Assembly (NCBI RefSeq): GCF_016756615.1 | Contig: NZ_AP023262.1 | Coordinates: 1,796,501-1,860,500 of the forward strand | Length of the DNA stretch: 64,000 bases | Source: Mesorhizobium sp. L-8-3 | GTDB lineage: Bacteria; Pseudomonadota; Alphaproteobacteria; Rhizobiales; Rhizobiaceae | Direction of reading: 5' to 3' | Shown: positions 1 through 9,075 of the stretch, piece by piece | Layout of the letters: every line of letters starts with the position of its first letter | Numbering within the stretch: the stretch's first letter is position 1 | The notes under the pieces: model-generated | Told to the model about the DNA's origin: nothing | Databases searched by the model: none | What the model saw: the letters and a program-made list of their open reading frames with translations, nothing else | Translations under genes and position numbers: made by a program

Positions 1-195
1 ATATCGTTCGAAGGCGATCGCCTTGGCCTGATCCGCGAAAGCGATGTAGGTCGTCAGGCGCCATGGCTTGAATTTCGAGGTGTGAAGGGACTTGCCGGCA
101 TTGTGCTCTTCGAGGCGTCGCCTCAGATCGGTGGTCAGCCCGACATAGCGTTGGCCTTGCACCGAGAGGCTCTCGATAAGGTAGACGTAGTGCAT
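1..195 (-). CDS. GIY-YIG nuclease domain protein (3' end outside window)
   Basis: The first 65 codons of a small endonuclease-like protein are present; the stop codon lies outside the window. The protein opens MHYVYLIES and continues to RYVGLTTDLRRRLEEHN, which is the two-strand GIY-YIG core (here VYL and YVG) with the following arginine helix. Small stand-alone GIY-YIG proteins of this kind are common in rhizobia; they resemble the UvrC/SLX1-type nuclease fold, but their cellular job is mostly unknown. The ATG at 193-195 is the only start that keeps the domain complete. The region just upstream is a copy of the palindromic repeat that recurs at 926-1420, and those distant repeats also carry a copy of codons 4-10 of this gene, so gene and repeats seem to be evolutionarily linked. 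Confidence 0.85.
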   Translation of the reverse strand, partial: MHYVYLIESLSVQGQRYVGLTTDLRRRLEEHNAGKSLHTSKFKPWRLTTYIAFADQAKAIAFERY

Positions 196-200
196 GGGAT

Positions 201-285
201 AAGCCCTCCTTCGCTGAGGCTTCGGAGGGCATCCTGCTTCGAATGGGAGCTGTGTGCCAAATCCTGCGTAGCGCCCTCCTTCGCT
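201..285. repeat. Palindromic repeat unit next to the GIY-YIG start
   Basis: This is a detached copy of the unit found five more times at 926-1420. It contains the CCCTCC...GGAGGG hairpin, the CATCCTGCTTCG half of a longer dyad, and GTGTGCCAAATCCTGCG. A second truncated unit starts at 271 and breaks off near 285, just before the toxin-antitoxin operator. The array therefore appears to be split in two by the toxin-antitoxin module. Confidence 0.8.
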
Positions 286-294
286 AAATGCTAG

Positions 295-306
295 GTTACA
301 TGTAAC
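295..306. promoter_or_regulatory. Candidate operator of the toxin-antitoxin operon
   Basis: GTTACATGTAAC is a perfect 12-bp palindrome 20 bp before the antitoxin start. MazE-type antitoxins usually repress their own promoter through such a dyad. The position and symmetry fit an autoregulatory site; that the antitoxin binds it is inference. Confidence 0.5.
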
Positions 307-326
307 TGAAATTGCGGAGGCCGGTA

Positions 327-548
327 GTGTCGGCATCGAAGTCCAAGCCTGTTCGGGAGAAGGTGCGCGAACATCGCGAGCGGCTGCGCGCACAGGGGCT
401 GCGTCCAATCCAGATCTGGGTGCCGGACGTGCGTTCACCTTCCTTCCGGACGCAAGCTCATCGCCAGTCGCAGGCTGTCGCTGCCAGCGCTTACGCGCGC
501 GAAGATCAAGCCTTCATCGACGCCGTGTCCGACTGGGGCGATGAATGA
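327..548 (+). CDS. MazE-like antitoxin (DUF3018 family)
   Basis: A small arginine-rich protein of about 73 residues with the segment REHRERLRAQGLRPIQIWVPD, typical of the DUF3018 antitoxin family that accompanies MazF/PemK toxins. The N-terminal half would bind DNA and the acidic C-terminus (FIDAVSDWGDE) would block the toxin. I chose GTG at 327 because a GGAGG sequence at 316-320 lies six bases upstream; an in-frame TTG at 312 is the alternative. The stop overlaps the toxin ATG in an ATGA junction, so the two are translationally coupled. It lies between copies of a palindromic repeat array, which points to recent acquisition. Confidence 0.85.
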   Translation: MSASKSKPVREKVREHRERLRAQGLRPIQIWVPDVRSPSFRTQAHRQSQAVAASAYAREDQAFIDAVSDWGDE

Positions 549-910
549 GGCGCGGTGAGGTCTGGACCGTCACCGGGGGCAGGAACTATGCGGGCAAGCC
601 ACGCCCTGCCGTCATCGTGCAGGACGACAGTTTCGACGCCACCGACTCCATCACGCTCTGCGCCTTTACCACCGACCCGACCGAAGCACCGCTGTTCCGC
701 CTCGTCGTGGAGCCGAACGAGCGCAACGGCCTGCGCTCCACCTGCCGCCTGATGGTGGACAAGATCACCACTGTCCCCAAGGCCAGGCTGGGCGCTCAGG
801 TCGGGCGGCTCGATCACGAGGACATGGTGCGCCTCAATCAGGCCATGACCGTGTTTCTCGGCATGGCCGTGACACCAAGGGCCCGAAAGGGGAAGCAGGC
901 TGACGTTTGA
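545..910 (+). CDS. MazF/PemK-family toxin (endoribonuclease)
   Basis: The 121-residue protein begins MRRGEVWTVTGG and has the MazF landmarks: GEVW near the N-terminus, the KPRPAVIVQDD strand after it, the central TLCAFTT strand and the later LMVDKITTVPKARLG segment that ends in the usual helix. MazF-type toxins cut mRNA at short sequences and are neutralised by the upstream antitoxin. Length is normal for the family, so the toxin looks intact. The next repeat unit starts 16 bp after the stop, so the module is tightly packed inside the repeat array. Confidence 0.9.
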   Translation: MRRGEVWTVTGGRNYAGKPRPAVIVQDDSFDATDSITLCAFTTDPTEAPLFRLVVEPNERNGLRSTCRLMVDKITTVPKARLGAQVGRLDHEDMVRLNQAMTVFLGMAVTPRARKGKQADV

Positions 911-925
911 GGCTTCATCCCGTCC

Positions 926-1420
926 GGCCCTCCTTCGCTGAAGCTTCGGAGGGCATCCTGCTTCGAATGAGAGCTGTGTGCCAAATCCTGCGAAGCGCGC
1001 CCCTTCGGTAAGGCTTCGGAGGGCGCATCAACGGGGGCGCCAAATCCTGCGAAGCGTGCAGCGCGAAGCAGGATGAGGCTCTCGATAAGATAGACGCCCT
1101 CCTTCGCTGAAGCTTCGGAGGGCATCCTGCTTCGAATGGGAGCTGTTTGCCAAATCCTGCGAAGCGCGCAGCGCGAAGCAGGATGAAGGCTGATGCCAAT
1201 CCTGCTATCGAAAAGCCCTCCTTCGCTGAAGCTTCGGAGGGCATCCTGCTTCGAATGAGAGCTGTGTGCCAAATCCTACGAAGCGCGCAGCGCGAAGCAG
1301 GAGAAGGCTGATGCCAATCCTGCTATCGATAAGCCCTCCTTCGCTGAAGCTTCGGAGGGCATCCTGCTTCGAATGAGAGCTGTGTGCCAAATCCTGCGAA
1401 GCGCGCAGCGCGAAGCAGGA
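926..1420. repeat. Degenerate array of five palindromic repeat units
   Basis: Units of about 75-91 bp start near 926, 1000, 1096, 1215 and 1333. Each has a CCCTCC/GGAGGG hairpin, then CATCCTGCTTCG, then CCAAATCCTGCGAAGCGCGCAGCG and (except the first) the complement CGAAGCAGGATG, so most of each unit folds on itself. The second unit is the most diverged. Short linkers contain CTCTCGATAAGATAGAC or CTATCGATAAG, resembling the start of the GIY-YIG gene (VYLIES codons on the minus strand). The last unit runs directly into the CCA end of tRNA-Ser. No convincing gene lies here; open frames across it are by-products of the repeats. Confidence 0.85.
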
Positions 1421-1510
1421 TGGCGGAGAGGGGGGGATTCGAACCCCCGATACCCTTGCGAGTATGCCGCATTTCGAGTGCGGTGCATTCAACCACTCTG
1501 CCACCTCTCC
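1421..1510 (-). tRNA. tRNA-Ser (anticodon CGA)
   Basis: Read on the minus strand, the gene starts GGAGAGGTGGCAGAGTGG and ends CCTCTCC-G-CCA, with the CCA encoded. The acceptor stem pairs perfectly, the anticodon loop is CTCGAAA, and a long variable arm is present, all typical of serine tRNA reading UCG. The T loop GGTTCGAATCC is intact. The repeat array touches the 3' end without any spacer, which is the position where integrating elements usually enter. Confidence 0.97.
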
Positions 1511-1606
1511 GCGGGGCGTGGTCCGCCGTTGCCGGCGCGGCGCACTAGATAACGGGTGGGCGCACGCACCGCAAGGCCCCATCGAAGCGATTTTCGAGCC
1601 TTTGCC

Positions 1607-1635
1607 TTGACTTGGCGTCATCGGCGCGTTAGGGA
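1607..1635 (+). promoter_or_regulatory. Possible promoter of rplU-rpmA
   Basis: CTTGACT occurs at 1606-1612 and resembles the alphaproteobacterial -35 element; TAGGGA follows 17 bp later and is only a poor -10 match. The location, between tRNA-Ser and rplU, suits a housekeeping promoter, but the weak -10 keeps this tentative. Confidence 0.3.
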
Positions 1636-1642
1636 CAGCCAG

Positions 1643-1673
1643 CATCCGGCGTGGGGTCTCTCCGCGCCGGATG
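1643..1673 (+). other. Hairpin in the rplU leader
   Basis: CATCCGGCG and CGCCGGATG form a perfect 9-bp stem around a 13-base loop, about 90 bases before the rplU start. There is no T-run behind it, so it is not an obvious terminator. It could be a leader structure for ribosomal-protein control or simply an intergenic palindrome. Confidence 0.5.
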
Positions 1674-1761
1674 TCGTTTGAACCCGCAACAGACTGACAA
1701 AAAGACGGCCGGACCGCTTCATGCGGACCACAAAGGCCGACCGAACAGCGAAAGGCAAGAA

Positions 1762-2202
1762 ATGTTCGCAGTCATCAAAACGGGCGGCAAGCAGTATCGC
1801 GTCGCCGCCAACGACCTGCTCAAGGTCGAGAAGGTCGCCGGCAATGCCGGTGACATCGTGGAATTCGTCGAAGTCCTCGCCGTCGGCGAAGGCGACAATG
1901 TCGAGATCGGCGCGCCCTTCGTGGCCGGCGCCGTCGTCACGGCCGAAGTCGTCGAGCAGGGCAAGGCGCGCACGGTGATCGCGTTCAAGAAGCGCCGTCG
2001 CCAGAATTCGCGCCGCGCCCGTGGCAACCGCCAACTGCACACCGCGGTCCGGATATCGGAGATCCTGACCGGCGGGGCCAAGCCTTCCAAGGCGGCCGCG
2101 GCGAAGAAGGAAGACGTGGCCGAGGCTTCCGCCGAGGCCGAGAATAAGCCCGCCAGGAAGGCCGCGCCGAAAAAGGCTGCAGCCGCGGCGGAATCAGAGT
2201 AA
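1762..2202 (+). CDS. rplU: 50S ribosomal protein L21
   Basis: The protein begins [14 protein letters not shown], the hallmark N-terminus of L21, and contains the [16 protein letters not shown] basic segment where the family binds 23S rRNA. The first ~103 residues are standard; an alanine/lysine/glutamate-rich tail of about 40 residues follows, a usual extension in rhizobia. The ATG at 1762 has AAAGGCAAG upstream; longer in-frame extensions lack family similarity. It lies 24 bp upstream of rpmA, and both are probably transcribed together. Confidence 0.97.
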   Translation: MFAVIKTGGKQYRVAANDLLKVEKVAGNAGDIVEFVEVLAVGEGDNVEIGAPFVAGAVVTAEVVEQGKARTVIAFKKRRRQNSRRARGNRQLHTAVRISEILTGGAKPSKAAAAKKEDVAEASAEAENKPARKAAPKKAAAAAESE

Positions 2203-2226
2203 GAACGGGACTGAAGGAGAACACCG

Positions 2227-2496
2227 ATGGCACATAAGAAAGCTGGCGGTTCGTCGCGCAACGGTCGCGATTCCGAGTCCAAGCGTCTTGGCGTGAAGAA
2301 GTTCGGCGGCGAGAAGGTGCTCGCCGGCAACATCCTCGTGCGTCAACGTGGCACCAAGTGGCATCCCGGCACCAATGTCGGCCTTGGCAAGGACCATACG
2401 CTTTTTGCACTCGAAGCCGGCGCGGTGGCCTTCCGTAAGAAAGCCAACGGCCGAACCTACGTGTCGGTAAACCCGATTACTGAAGCAGCGGAGTAG
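2227..2496 (+). CDS. rpmA: 50S ribosomal protein L27
   Basis: An 89-residue protein starting [19 protein letters not shown], the flexible N-terminal arm of L27 that reaches the peptidyl-transferase centre, followed by LGVKKFGGE and the barrel segment [10 protein letters not shown]. The length is normal. AAGGAG (2215-2220) sits before the ATG. A strong terminator lies about 70 bp downstream, closing the rplU-rpmA unit. Confidence 0.98.
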   Translation: MAHKKAGGSSRNGRDSESKRLGVKKFGGEKVLAGNILVRQRGTKWHPGTNVGLGKDHTLFALEAGAVAFRKKANGRTYVSVNPITEAAE

Positions 2497-2564
2497 CCGG
2501 TCCCGCACCACAACACCGGCGCCCATCTCGGGAACCGGTGTCCGGCAGAATCCGGAAAAGGATC

Positions 2565-2594
2565 AGGGGAGATGGGCAACCATCTCCCCTTTTT
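2565..2594 (+). terminator. Rho-independent terminator after rpmA
   Basis: AGGGGAGATGG and CCATCTCCCCT form a perfect 11-bp stem with a GCAA tetraloop, followed directly by TTTTT. This is a textbook intrinsic terminator. It also decides the start of the next gene, because an upstream in-frame ATG at 2572 lies within the stem. Confidence 0.92.
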
Positions 2595-2613
2595 CGCATC
2601 TGGAGGACGGCCA

Positions 2614-3159
2614 ATGCATATTCTGGTTACGAGGCGGCTGACGCTGAGACCGCCGATCGCGTTCGATGCCGAGGACATCGCGCTGTGGCTTTCCAACCGG
2701 GCCGTTGCGCGCATGCTGGCCCGCGTGCCTTTCCCCTACGCCCAGGCCGACGCCGAGGAGTGGATCGCCGGCCTCGCCGACGATCCGGACGCGATGGTCT
2801 ACACCATCCACCGCCAGCGGCTGATCGGCATCGTCTCCATCGAGGGCGCCGGGCCGGAGCCGGAACTCGGCTACTGGCTTGCCGAACCCTGGCACGGCCG
2901 CGGCTTCGTCAGCGAGGCCGCCCGCGCGCTGATCGGCCATGCCTTCGCCACGCGCGACATCGCAGCCGTCAGGTCCTCGGCCTTCGTCGACAATCCGGCC
3001 TCGCAGCGGGTCCAGCAGAAGCTGGGCTTCAGCGTCTGCGGCGGCGGCAATGCCTGGTCGGTCCCGCGCAACGAGATGGTCGCGATCGTCAAGACCCGGC
3101 TGACGCGCGCCGCCTTCGAAGGCAATGCGCATGTCCGGCCGGCGGCCCATGCAGCCTGA
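2614..3159 (+). CDS. GNAT family N-acetyltransferase
   Basis: About 181 residues with the RimJ/RimL-type layout: TRRLTLRPP at the N-terminus, a middle strand PELGYWLAEPWHGRGFVSEAARALIGHAF containing the acetyl-CoA loop (HGRGF), and the late motif NPASQRVQQKLGF. Such enzymes transfer an acetyl group to an amine of a protein terminus, ribosomal protein or small molecule; the substrate is not readable from the sequence. The ATG at 2614 has GGAGG at 2602-2606; the upstream ATG at 2572 is in the rpmA terminator. A paralogue follows at 3337. Confidence 0.9.
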   Translation: MHILVTRRLTLRPPIAFDAEDIALWLSNRAVARMLARVPFPYAQADAEEWIAGLADDPDAMVYTIHRQRLIGIVSIEGAGPEPELGYWLAEPWHGRGFVSEAARALIGHAFATRDIAAVRSSAFVDNPASQRVQQKLGFSVCGGGNAWSVPRNEMVAIVKTRLTRAAFEGNAHVRPAAHAA

Positions 3160-3181
3160 CGCGTCAGCAGAACTGTACCAA

Positions 3182-3245
3182 CGGTCGACCATTCGACCGT
3201 TGGAGCGCGCGACTGCGTGGCCCACGCCCGTTGGCGCGAAAGCCA
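3182..3245. repeat. Dispersed intergenic element, copy 1
   Basis: A CGGTCGA...TCGACCG hairpin is followed by a block, GGAGCGCGC then CGTGGCCCA, GCCCG and TGGCGCGAAAGCC, that recurs at 8929-8992 between proA and nadD with a few base changes. Both copies lie between genes. It may be a palindromic mobile remnant or a structured RNA segment; only the recurrence is seen. Confidence 0.7.
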
Positions 3246-3336
3246 AGCGGCCCGGATGGGCCGCGCCGGCGACTGAGGCCGCCTGGATGCGACTGCATCC
3301 AGGCCCATTGATGGTACGCAAATCGAGGAGATTGCG

Positions 3337-3927
3337 ATGATCAAGGAAACGGACGACGATTTCGAGGGCGAAAGTACCACCATAGATTGCCCGGTTCTGG
3401 TCACCGAGCGCCTGGTGCTGCGGCCGCCGCACGACCACGACATCCAGGAACTGGCCGAGCTCGCCGGCAACCGGCGCGTCGCGGAGATGCTGTCGCGCAT
3501 GCCCCATCCCTATGGCGAGGCCGAAGCGCGGGCCTTCATCGCCATGTCCCGGCAGAGGAAGGCCGGCTGCGTCTATGCCGTGACGCTCGCCGACACCGGC
3601 GCCTTCGTCGGCTGCGCCGGCCTCAACGCCACCGAGCGCGGGCTCGAGATCGGATACTGGATCGGCGAACCCTACTGGAAGCGCGGCTATGCGACGGAAG
3701 CCGCGCATGCCCTGGTCGACCTCGCTTTCCGCGCGACCAACATCGCGGAACTGCACGTCTCATGCCGCGTCATCAATCCCGCCTCGCGGCGCGTCATCCA
3801 CAAATGCGGCTTCCAGTATGCCGGCCAGGGCATGCTCAACTCGCTGGTGGCCGGCCAGGTGCCGGTCGAACGCTATCGGCTGGATCGGAAGACGTGGGTG
3901 AGTTTGAGGAGTTGGGGGAAATTGTAG
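3337..3927 (+). CDS. GNAT family N-acetyltransferase
   Basis: A 196-residue paralogue of the preceding acetyltransferase. TERLVLRPPHDHD opens the domain after about 20 extra acidic residues; LEIGYWIGEPYWKRGYATEAAHALVD carries the acetyl-CoA binding loop (KRGYAT), and NPASRRVIHKCGF matches the C-terminal motif. The acceptor substrate is unknown. CGAGGAG precedes the ATG. The pair of GNAT genes downstream of rplU-rpmA and before obgE is a familiar arrangement in Mesorhizobium. It converges on the hydrolase gene at 4036-4890. Confidence 0.9.
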   Translation: MIKETDDDFEGESTTIDCPVLVTERLVLRPPHDHDIQELAELAGNRRVAEMLSRMPHPYGEAEARAFIAMSRQRKAGCVYAVTLADTGAFVGCAGLNATERGLEIGYWIGEPYWKRGYATEAAHALVDLAFRATNIAELHVSCRVINPASRRVIHKCGFQYAGQGMLNSLVAGQVPVERYRLDRKTWVSLRSWGKL

Positions 3928-3930
3928 AAG

Positions 3931-4036
3931 GAGCGAATAGCGAGTAGCCAGTAGCGAATAGGGAAAGAGGCTGGCACCGGATATGGGCCGCAGACCTTTC
4001 TTCCCCTATTCGCTATTGGCTATTCGCTACTCGCTC
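3931..4036. repeat. Large inverted repeat between convergent genes
   Basis: Arms at about 3931-3965 and 4001-4036 are nearly perfect reverse complements. Each arm is itself built of iterated octamers (AGCGAATA, GCGAGTAG, CCAGTAGC). The structure separates two convergent genes and could stop transcription from both sides, although no T-run is present. The right arm reaches the stop codon of the hydrolase gene. Confidence 0.85.
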
Positions 4037-4890
4037 TATCCCATCTCCACCCACACCGGAAAATGATCCGAACCCTGTGCTTCCGCGTCGATCCAGGAAC
4101 GGCTGATGCGGTGGGCGAGGTCGGCCGAGACGAAGCAGTAGTCGAGGCGGCCGCGGCGCTCCGGCCTTTGCGTGTCGATCCAGCTCACTTCGCCGTTTGG
4201 GCCCTCGATACGGGAGGCGTCGACGGGGTGATGGGCCACGATGCGCCGGCCCTCGGCATAGTCGGCCTCGCCCGCCATCAGCCCATATTCCGGTGAATCC
4301 GGCGTCATGTTGAAATCGCCGAGCAGCACGAAATCCTCGGGATGCGGCAGCTCTTCTTCGCCATATTCGGCGGCACCAGTGATCGCGCCTCCTTCCATCG
4401 GATAGGCGAAGATCCGTTTCTTGAGATCGGCGATCTGGAGCATCCGCTCCTCGTGATTGATATGGTCGAGATGCACGTCATAGATCCTGAGGGGCCCGAG
4501 CGGCGTGACGATCAGCGCCTCCAGTGCCGCGCGCTGGAAGTTGGCGCGGTCGAAACTGCGGCTGCGGGGCAGGAGAAGATTGCGCGTGGCGAGGATCGGC
4601 CAGCGGCTGAGGACCATGTTGCCGAACTGCCGGCGGCGCGTCACAGCGCGTCCGTCGACGATCGACGAACCGCCGTCGATTTCCATGGCCGCGGCGAATG
4701 CGGCGAAATGGCCGGGCAGGCGGTCTTTCATCAACGCGACGAGATCGGCGCCGCCATTCTGGGCGAGCCCGCGCGACACCTCCTGCAGGGCGATGATGTC
4801 GGCATCCGCCACGCTTGCCGCGATCCGGTCGGGGTCGAAGACGCCGTCGCGGCCCATGCCGTATTGGATATTGTAGCTCACCAGCTTCAT
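4036..4890 (-). CDS. Endonuclease/exonuclease/phosphatase (EEP) family protein
   Basis: About 284 residues with EEP-fold landmarks: KLVSYNIQYG at the N-terminus, the metal-binding glutamate in IALQEVSRG, the YDVHLDHI segment, GDFNMTPDSPEY and the terminal SDHFPVWVE that holds the catalytic histidine. The family cleaves phosphodiester or phosphomonoester bonds with Mg2+; DNA, phospholipid and nucleotide substrates occur, and the sequence does not settle which. There is no signal peptide, so it acts in the cytoplasm. ATG at 4890 has GGAGAAG upstream; longer in-frame starts have no family similarity. Confidence 0.88.
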   Translation of the reverse strand: MKLVSYNIQYGMGRDGVFDPDRIAASVADADIIALQEVSRGLAQNGGADLVALMKDRLPGHFAAFAAAMEIDGGSSIVDGRAVTRRRQFGNMVLSRWPILATRNLLLPRSRSFDRANFQRAALEALIVTPLGPLRIYDVHLDHINHEERMLQIADLKKRIFAYPMEGGAITGAAEYGEEELPHPEDFVLLGDFNMTPDSPEYGLMAGEADYAEGRRIVAHHPVDASRIEGPNGEVSWIDTQRPERRGRLDYCFVSADLAHRISRSWIDAEAQGSDHFPVWVEMG

Positions 4891-5130
4891 ATGCTTCTCC
4901 CGCACTTGCGTTCCGATAATGTTGCCGCCGGGTACTTCGCGGCAACCTGTCGCCTGCGACTTTCTTCGGGGCAAACGGTCGCAATCCAGGAGCGTCCTTT
5001 GGAGGCGCCAAGGGCATTCAGCCACCCGGGCACCATGTCGCTCGAGGATCGATCCCGCCTTCGGGCCGATGCCCTGGCGCTGCCGCGCGAAGCATTGTCG
5101 GCAAGACAGTTCAATCCGGCGCGGAAATAG

Positions 5131-6204
<1,074 letters not shown>

Positions 6205-6229
6205 GCAATGAAATGATGATGGCGCTCCA

Positions 6230-6394
6230 CGTTGCCCCCCTCTGTCCTGCCGGACATCTCCCCCACAAGGGGGGAGATCGGCCGGCCGCTTGCCTTTCGC
6301 CAATCTGCGACGCTGCAGAACGGACGCCTTCGCCGATGACAGCCGATCTCCCCCCTTGTGGGGGAGATGTCCGGCAGGACAGAGGGGGGCAACG
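6230..6394. repeat. MITE-like inverted-repeat element, copy 1
   Basis: Two 52-bp arms (6230-6281 and 6343-6394) are perfect reverse complements, around a core of about 60 bp. Each arm contains a smaller palindrome around CTCCCCCACAAGGGGGGAG. A second member lies at 9076-9232 with similar ends and a related core (CGGCCGCTTG, TTTCGCCAATC). No coding capacity and no clear target duplication are seen. It sits between obgE and proB. Confidence 0.9.
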
Positions 6395-6445
6395 TAGGGT
6401 GCGAACTTTCGAGTGTTTCTGCGACGACAATACTGGACTGCACTC

Positions 6446-7588
6446 ATGACGCAGTCGCTCCAGAACTACCGCCGCATCACGGTCAAGATCGGCTCGGCCC
6501 TGCTGGTCGACCGCTCTACCGGACTCAAGCGCGAGTGGCTGGCCTCGCTGGTCGACGATGTGGAGGCGCTCACATCAGCCGGGGCGGATGTGCTTGTCGT
6601 CTCCTCGGGCGCTATCGCGCTCGGCCGCACCATTCTTGGCCTCGGCAAGCGGGCGCTGAAGCTCGAGGAGAGCCAGGCCGCCGCCGCCGTCGGACAGATC
6701 GCACTTGCCGGAGCGTGGTCGGACGAACTCGGGCGCAAGGGGCTGAAATCGGGCCAGGTCCTGGTGACCCTCGGCGACACGGAAGAGCGGCGCCGCTATC
6801 TCAACGCACGCGCCACGATATCGACGCTCCTGAAAATGCGCGCCGTTCCCGTCATCAACGAGAACGACACGGTGGCGACGACAGAGATCCGCTACGGCGA
6901 CAACGACCGGCTCGCCGCCCGCGTCGCCACGATGATGGGCGCGGACCTCCTGGTGCTGCTTTCCGACATAGACGGGCTCTATACGGCGCCGCCGGCGCTC
7001 GACCCCTCGGCGGCGTTCATCCCCGTCGTCGACCGCATCACGCCCGAGATCGAGGCCATGGCCGGCGGCGCGGCGTCCGAACTGTCGCGCGGCGGCATGC
7101 GCACCAAGCTCGACGCCGGCAAGATCGCGACCACGGCCGGCACGGCCATGGTCATCACGCTGGGCAGCCGGCTGAACCCGCTGTCGGCGATCGACCGCGG
7201 CGAGCGCGCCACTTTCTTCCGGCCGAGCGCCAGTCCGGTCAAGGGCTACAAGACCTGGATCGCCGGACAGCTCGAACCGGCCGGGCGGCTGGTGGTCGAT
7301 GCCGGCGCGGTGGGTGCGCTGCTGTCGGGCAAGTCGCTGCTGCCGGCCGGCGTGAAGCAGGTTGCCGGCAGCTTCTCGCGAGGCGATACGGTCGCCATTC
7401 TCGGCCCGGAAGGCCGCGAGATCGCGCGCGGGCTGGTTGCCTATGATGCGGCGGATGCCGTAAGGATCGCAGGATTGAAGACCGCCGAGATCGCGACAGT
7501 GCTCGGCTACGAAGCGCGGTCGGCAATGGTGCACCGCGACGACCTGGTCGTCAGCCGGCCGGCCGAGCCGATGCGGGTGGAGGGATAG
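6446..7588 (+). CDS. proB: Glutamate 5-kinase
   Basis: 380 residues. The amino-acid kinase domain shows [23 protein letters not shown], the substrate loop PVINENDTV and the nucleotide segment YGDNDRLAA; a C-terminal PUA domain follows ([21 protein letters not shown]). The enzyme makes gamma-glutamyl phosphate, the first step of proline synthesis, and its product is passed to ProA, encoded three bases downstream. ATG at 6446 was chosen because the N-terminus then matches the family; an in-frame ATG at 6413 would add 11 residues from the flank of the inverted-repeat element. Confidence 0.97.
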   Translation: MTQSLQNYRRITVKIGSALLVDRSTGLKREWLASLVDDVEALTSAGADVLVVSSGAIALGRTILGLGKRALKLEESQAAAAVGQIALAGAWSDELGRKGLKSGQVLVTLGDTEERRRYLNARATISTLLKMRAVPVINENDTVATTEIRYGDNDRLAARVATMMGADLLVLLSDIDGLYTAPPALDPSAAFIPVVDRITPEIEAMAGGAASELSRGGMRTKLDAGKIATTAGTAMVITLGSRLNPLSAIDRGERATFFRPSASPVKGYKTWIAGQLEPAGRLVVDAGAVGALLSGKSLLPAGVKQVAGSFSRGDTVAILGPEGREIARGLVAYDAADAVRIAGLKTAEIATVLGYEARSAMVHRDDLVVSRPAEPMRVEG

Positions 7589-7591
7589 GCC

Positions 7592-8869
7592 ATGCTCGAC
7601 AAGCACGCCGCGGACGTCGTTCAACTGATGGCCGGGATCGGCCGCGCTGCGCGCGCCGCCGCGCGACCGCTGGCGATCGCCCCGACATCGGCCAAGAATG
7701 CGGCCCTCGACGCCATGGCCGATGCGATCCTGCGCAACGAAGCGGCGATCCTGGAAGCCAATGCCATCGACATGACGAACGGCGTTGAGGCGGGTCTCGC
7801 CGGCTCCTTCCTCGACCGGCTGAAGCTTACGCCTGCCCGCATCCGCGACATGGCCGAAGGCATCCGCGCCATCGCCGCGCTGGAGGATCCGGTCGGCCGG
7901 GTCATAGTCGCCTGGCAGCGGCCGAATGGGCTCGAGATCGAGCGCGTGCGCACCCCGCTCGGCGTGATCGGGGTGATCTACGAGAGCCGTCCGAACGTGA
8001 CGGCCGATGCCGGCGCGCTCTGCCTCAAGGCCGGCAACGCGGTCATCCTGCGCGGCGGCTCGGATTCGGCCAATTCCTCGGCCGCGATCCATGCCTGCCT
8101 CGTCGAAGGCTTGAAGGCGGCGGGATTGCCGGAAGCGGCGATCCAACTCGTGCCCGTCACCGATCGCGCCGCCGTCGGCGAGATGCTGAAGGGCCTCGAC
8201 GGCAATCTCGACGTCATCGTGCCGCGCGGCGGCAAGAGCCTCGTCGGCCGGGTGCAGACCGAGGCGAGGGTGCCCGTCTTCGCCCATCTCGAAGGCATCT
8301 GCCATCTCTACATCGATCGTTCGGCCGAACTCGACATGGCCGTGACGATCGCCGTCAACGCCAAGATGCGCCGCACCGGTATCTGCGGCTCGGCAGAGAC
8401 GCTGCTGGTCGACCGAGCCGTCGCTGCGACCCATCTCGTGCCGGTGCTCGACGCGCTCGCCGCGGCCGGCTGCGAAATCCGCGGCAGCGAAGAGGTCGTC
8501 GCCGCGTTTCCTGCGGCGAAGCCGGCCACGGAGGCGGACTGGCGGACCGAATATCTCGATGCCATCATCTCGGCGAAGCTGGTCGACGGCGTGGCCGGCG
8601 CGATCGACCATATCGAGACCTATTCGTCCCACCACACCGAGGCGATCGTCGCGGAGGATCAGGCGGCGGCCGAACGCTTCTTCAACGAGATCGATTCGGC
8701 GATCCTTTTGCACAATGCCTCGACGCAGTTCGCCGACGGCGGCGAGTTCGGCATGGGCGCGGAGATCGGCATCGCCACCGGCAAGATGCACGCACGCGGG
8801 CCGGTGGGCGTCGAGCAACTGACGTCGTTCAAATATCGCGTGCGCGGGTCGGGGCAGACGCGGCCGTGA
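7592..8869 (+). CDS. proA: Gamma-glutamyl phosphate reductase
   Basis: 425 residues of the aldehyde-dehydrogenase superfamily. [28 protein letters not shown] is the nucleotide-binding region and [14 protein letters not shown] holds the catalytic cysteine. It reduces gamma-glutamyl phosphate to glutamate semialdehyde with NADPH, the second step to proline. The ATG follows the proB stop by three bases, so the two genes form an operon. Length is normal. Confidence 0.97.
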   Translation: MLDKHAADVVQLMAGIGRAARAAARPLAIAPTSAKNAALDAMADAILRNEAAILEANAIDMTNGVEAGLAGSFLDRLKLTPARIRDMAEGIRAIAALEDPVGRVIVAWQRPNGLEIERVRTPLGVIGVIYESRPNVTADAGALCLKAGNAVILRGGSDSANSSAAIHACLVEGLKAAGLPEAAIQLVPVTDRAAVGEMLKGLDGNLDVIVPRGGKSLVGRVQTEARVPVFAHLEGICHLYIDRSAELDMAVTIAVNAKMRRTGICGSAETLLVDRAVAATHLVPVLDALAAAGCEIRGSEEVVAAFPAAKPATEADWRTEYLDAIISAKLVDGVAGAIDHIETYSSHHTEAIVAEDQAAAERFFNEIDSAILLHNASTQFADGGEFGMGAEIGIATGKMHARGPVGVEQLTSFKYRVRGSGQTRP

Positions 8870-8928
8870 TCGGTCTTCGTGCGGTCTCTGTTCGAGATCG
8901 GCCAGCTTCGCCCACCAAATCATATCCG

Positions 8929-8992
8929 CGGTCGATGAGATCGACCGTGGGAGCGCGCAACATCGTGGCCCATGCCCGCTGGCGCGAAAGCC
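8929..8992. repeat. Dispersed intergenic element, copy 2
   Basis: Second copy of the block at 3182-3245: CGGTCGA hairpin, GGAGCGCGC, CGTGGCCCA, TGGCGCGAAAGCC. It lies 60 bp after proA, just before the second MITE-like element. A third, shorter relative with only the CGGTCGA...TCGACCG hairpin is at about 9997-10016 after nadD. Confidence 0.7.
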
Positions 8993-9075
8993 CGAGGACA
9001 GGCTCGGCGCGGTCGGATGAGACCCACCGCCGGTCACCGGGCGCCATCATGGATGAAAGTGCGGCGTGTCTTCGC

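Noticed and set aside
926..1420. Possible CRISPR array
   Set aside because: Repeats are long, palindromic, irregular and nearly contiguous; linkers are not unique spacers of equal size and no cas gene is present.
838..1645. Several minus-strand open frames rich in MPSEASAKEG-like sequence
   Set aside because: They are translations of the palindromic repeats and repeat the same peptide in different frames.
2572..2613. Upstream start for the first acetyltransferase
   Set aside because: It falls within the rpmA terminator, and a better ribosome-binding site precedes the ATG at 2614.
6575..9037. A long minus-strand open frame over proB-proA
   Set aside because: It is antisense to two clear enzymes and lacks any domain.
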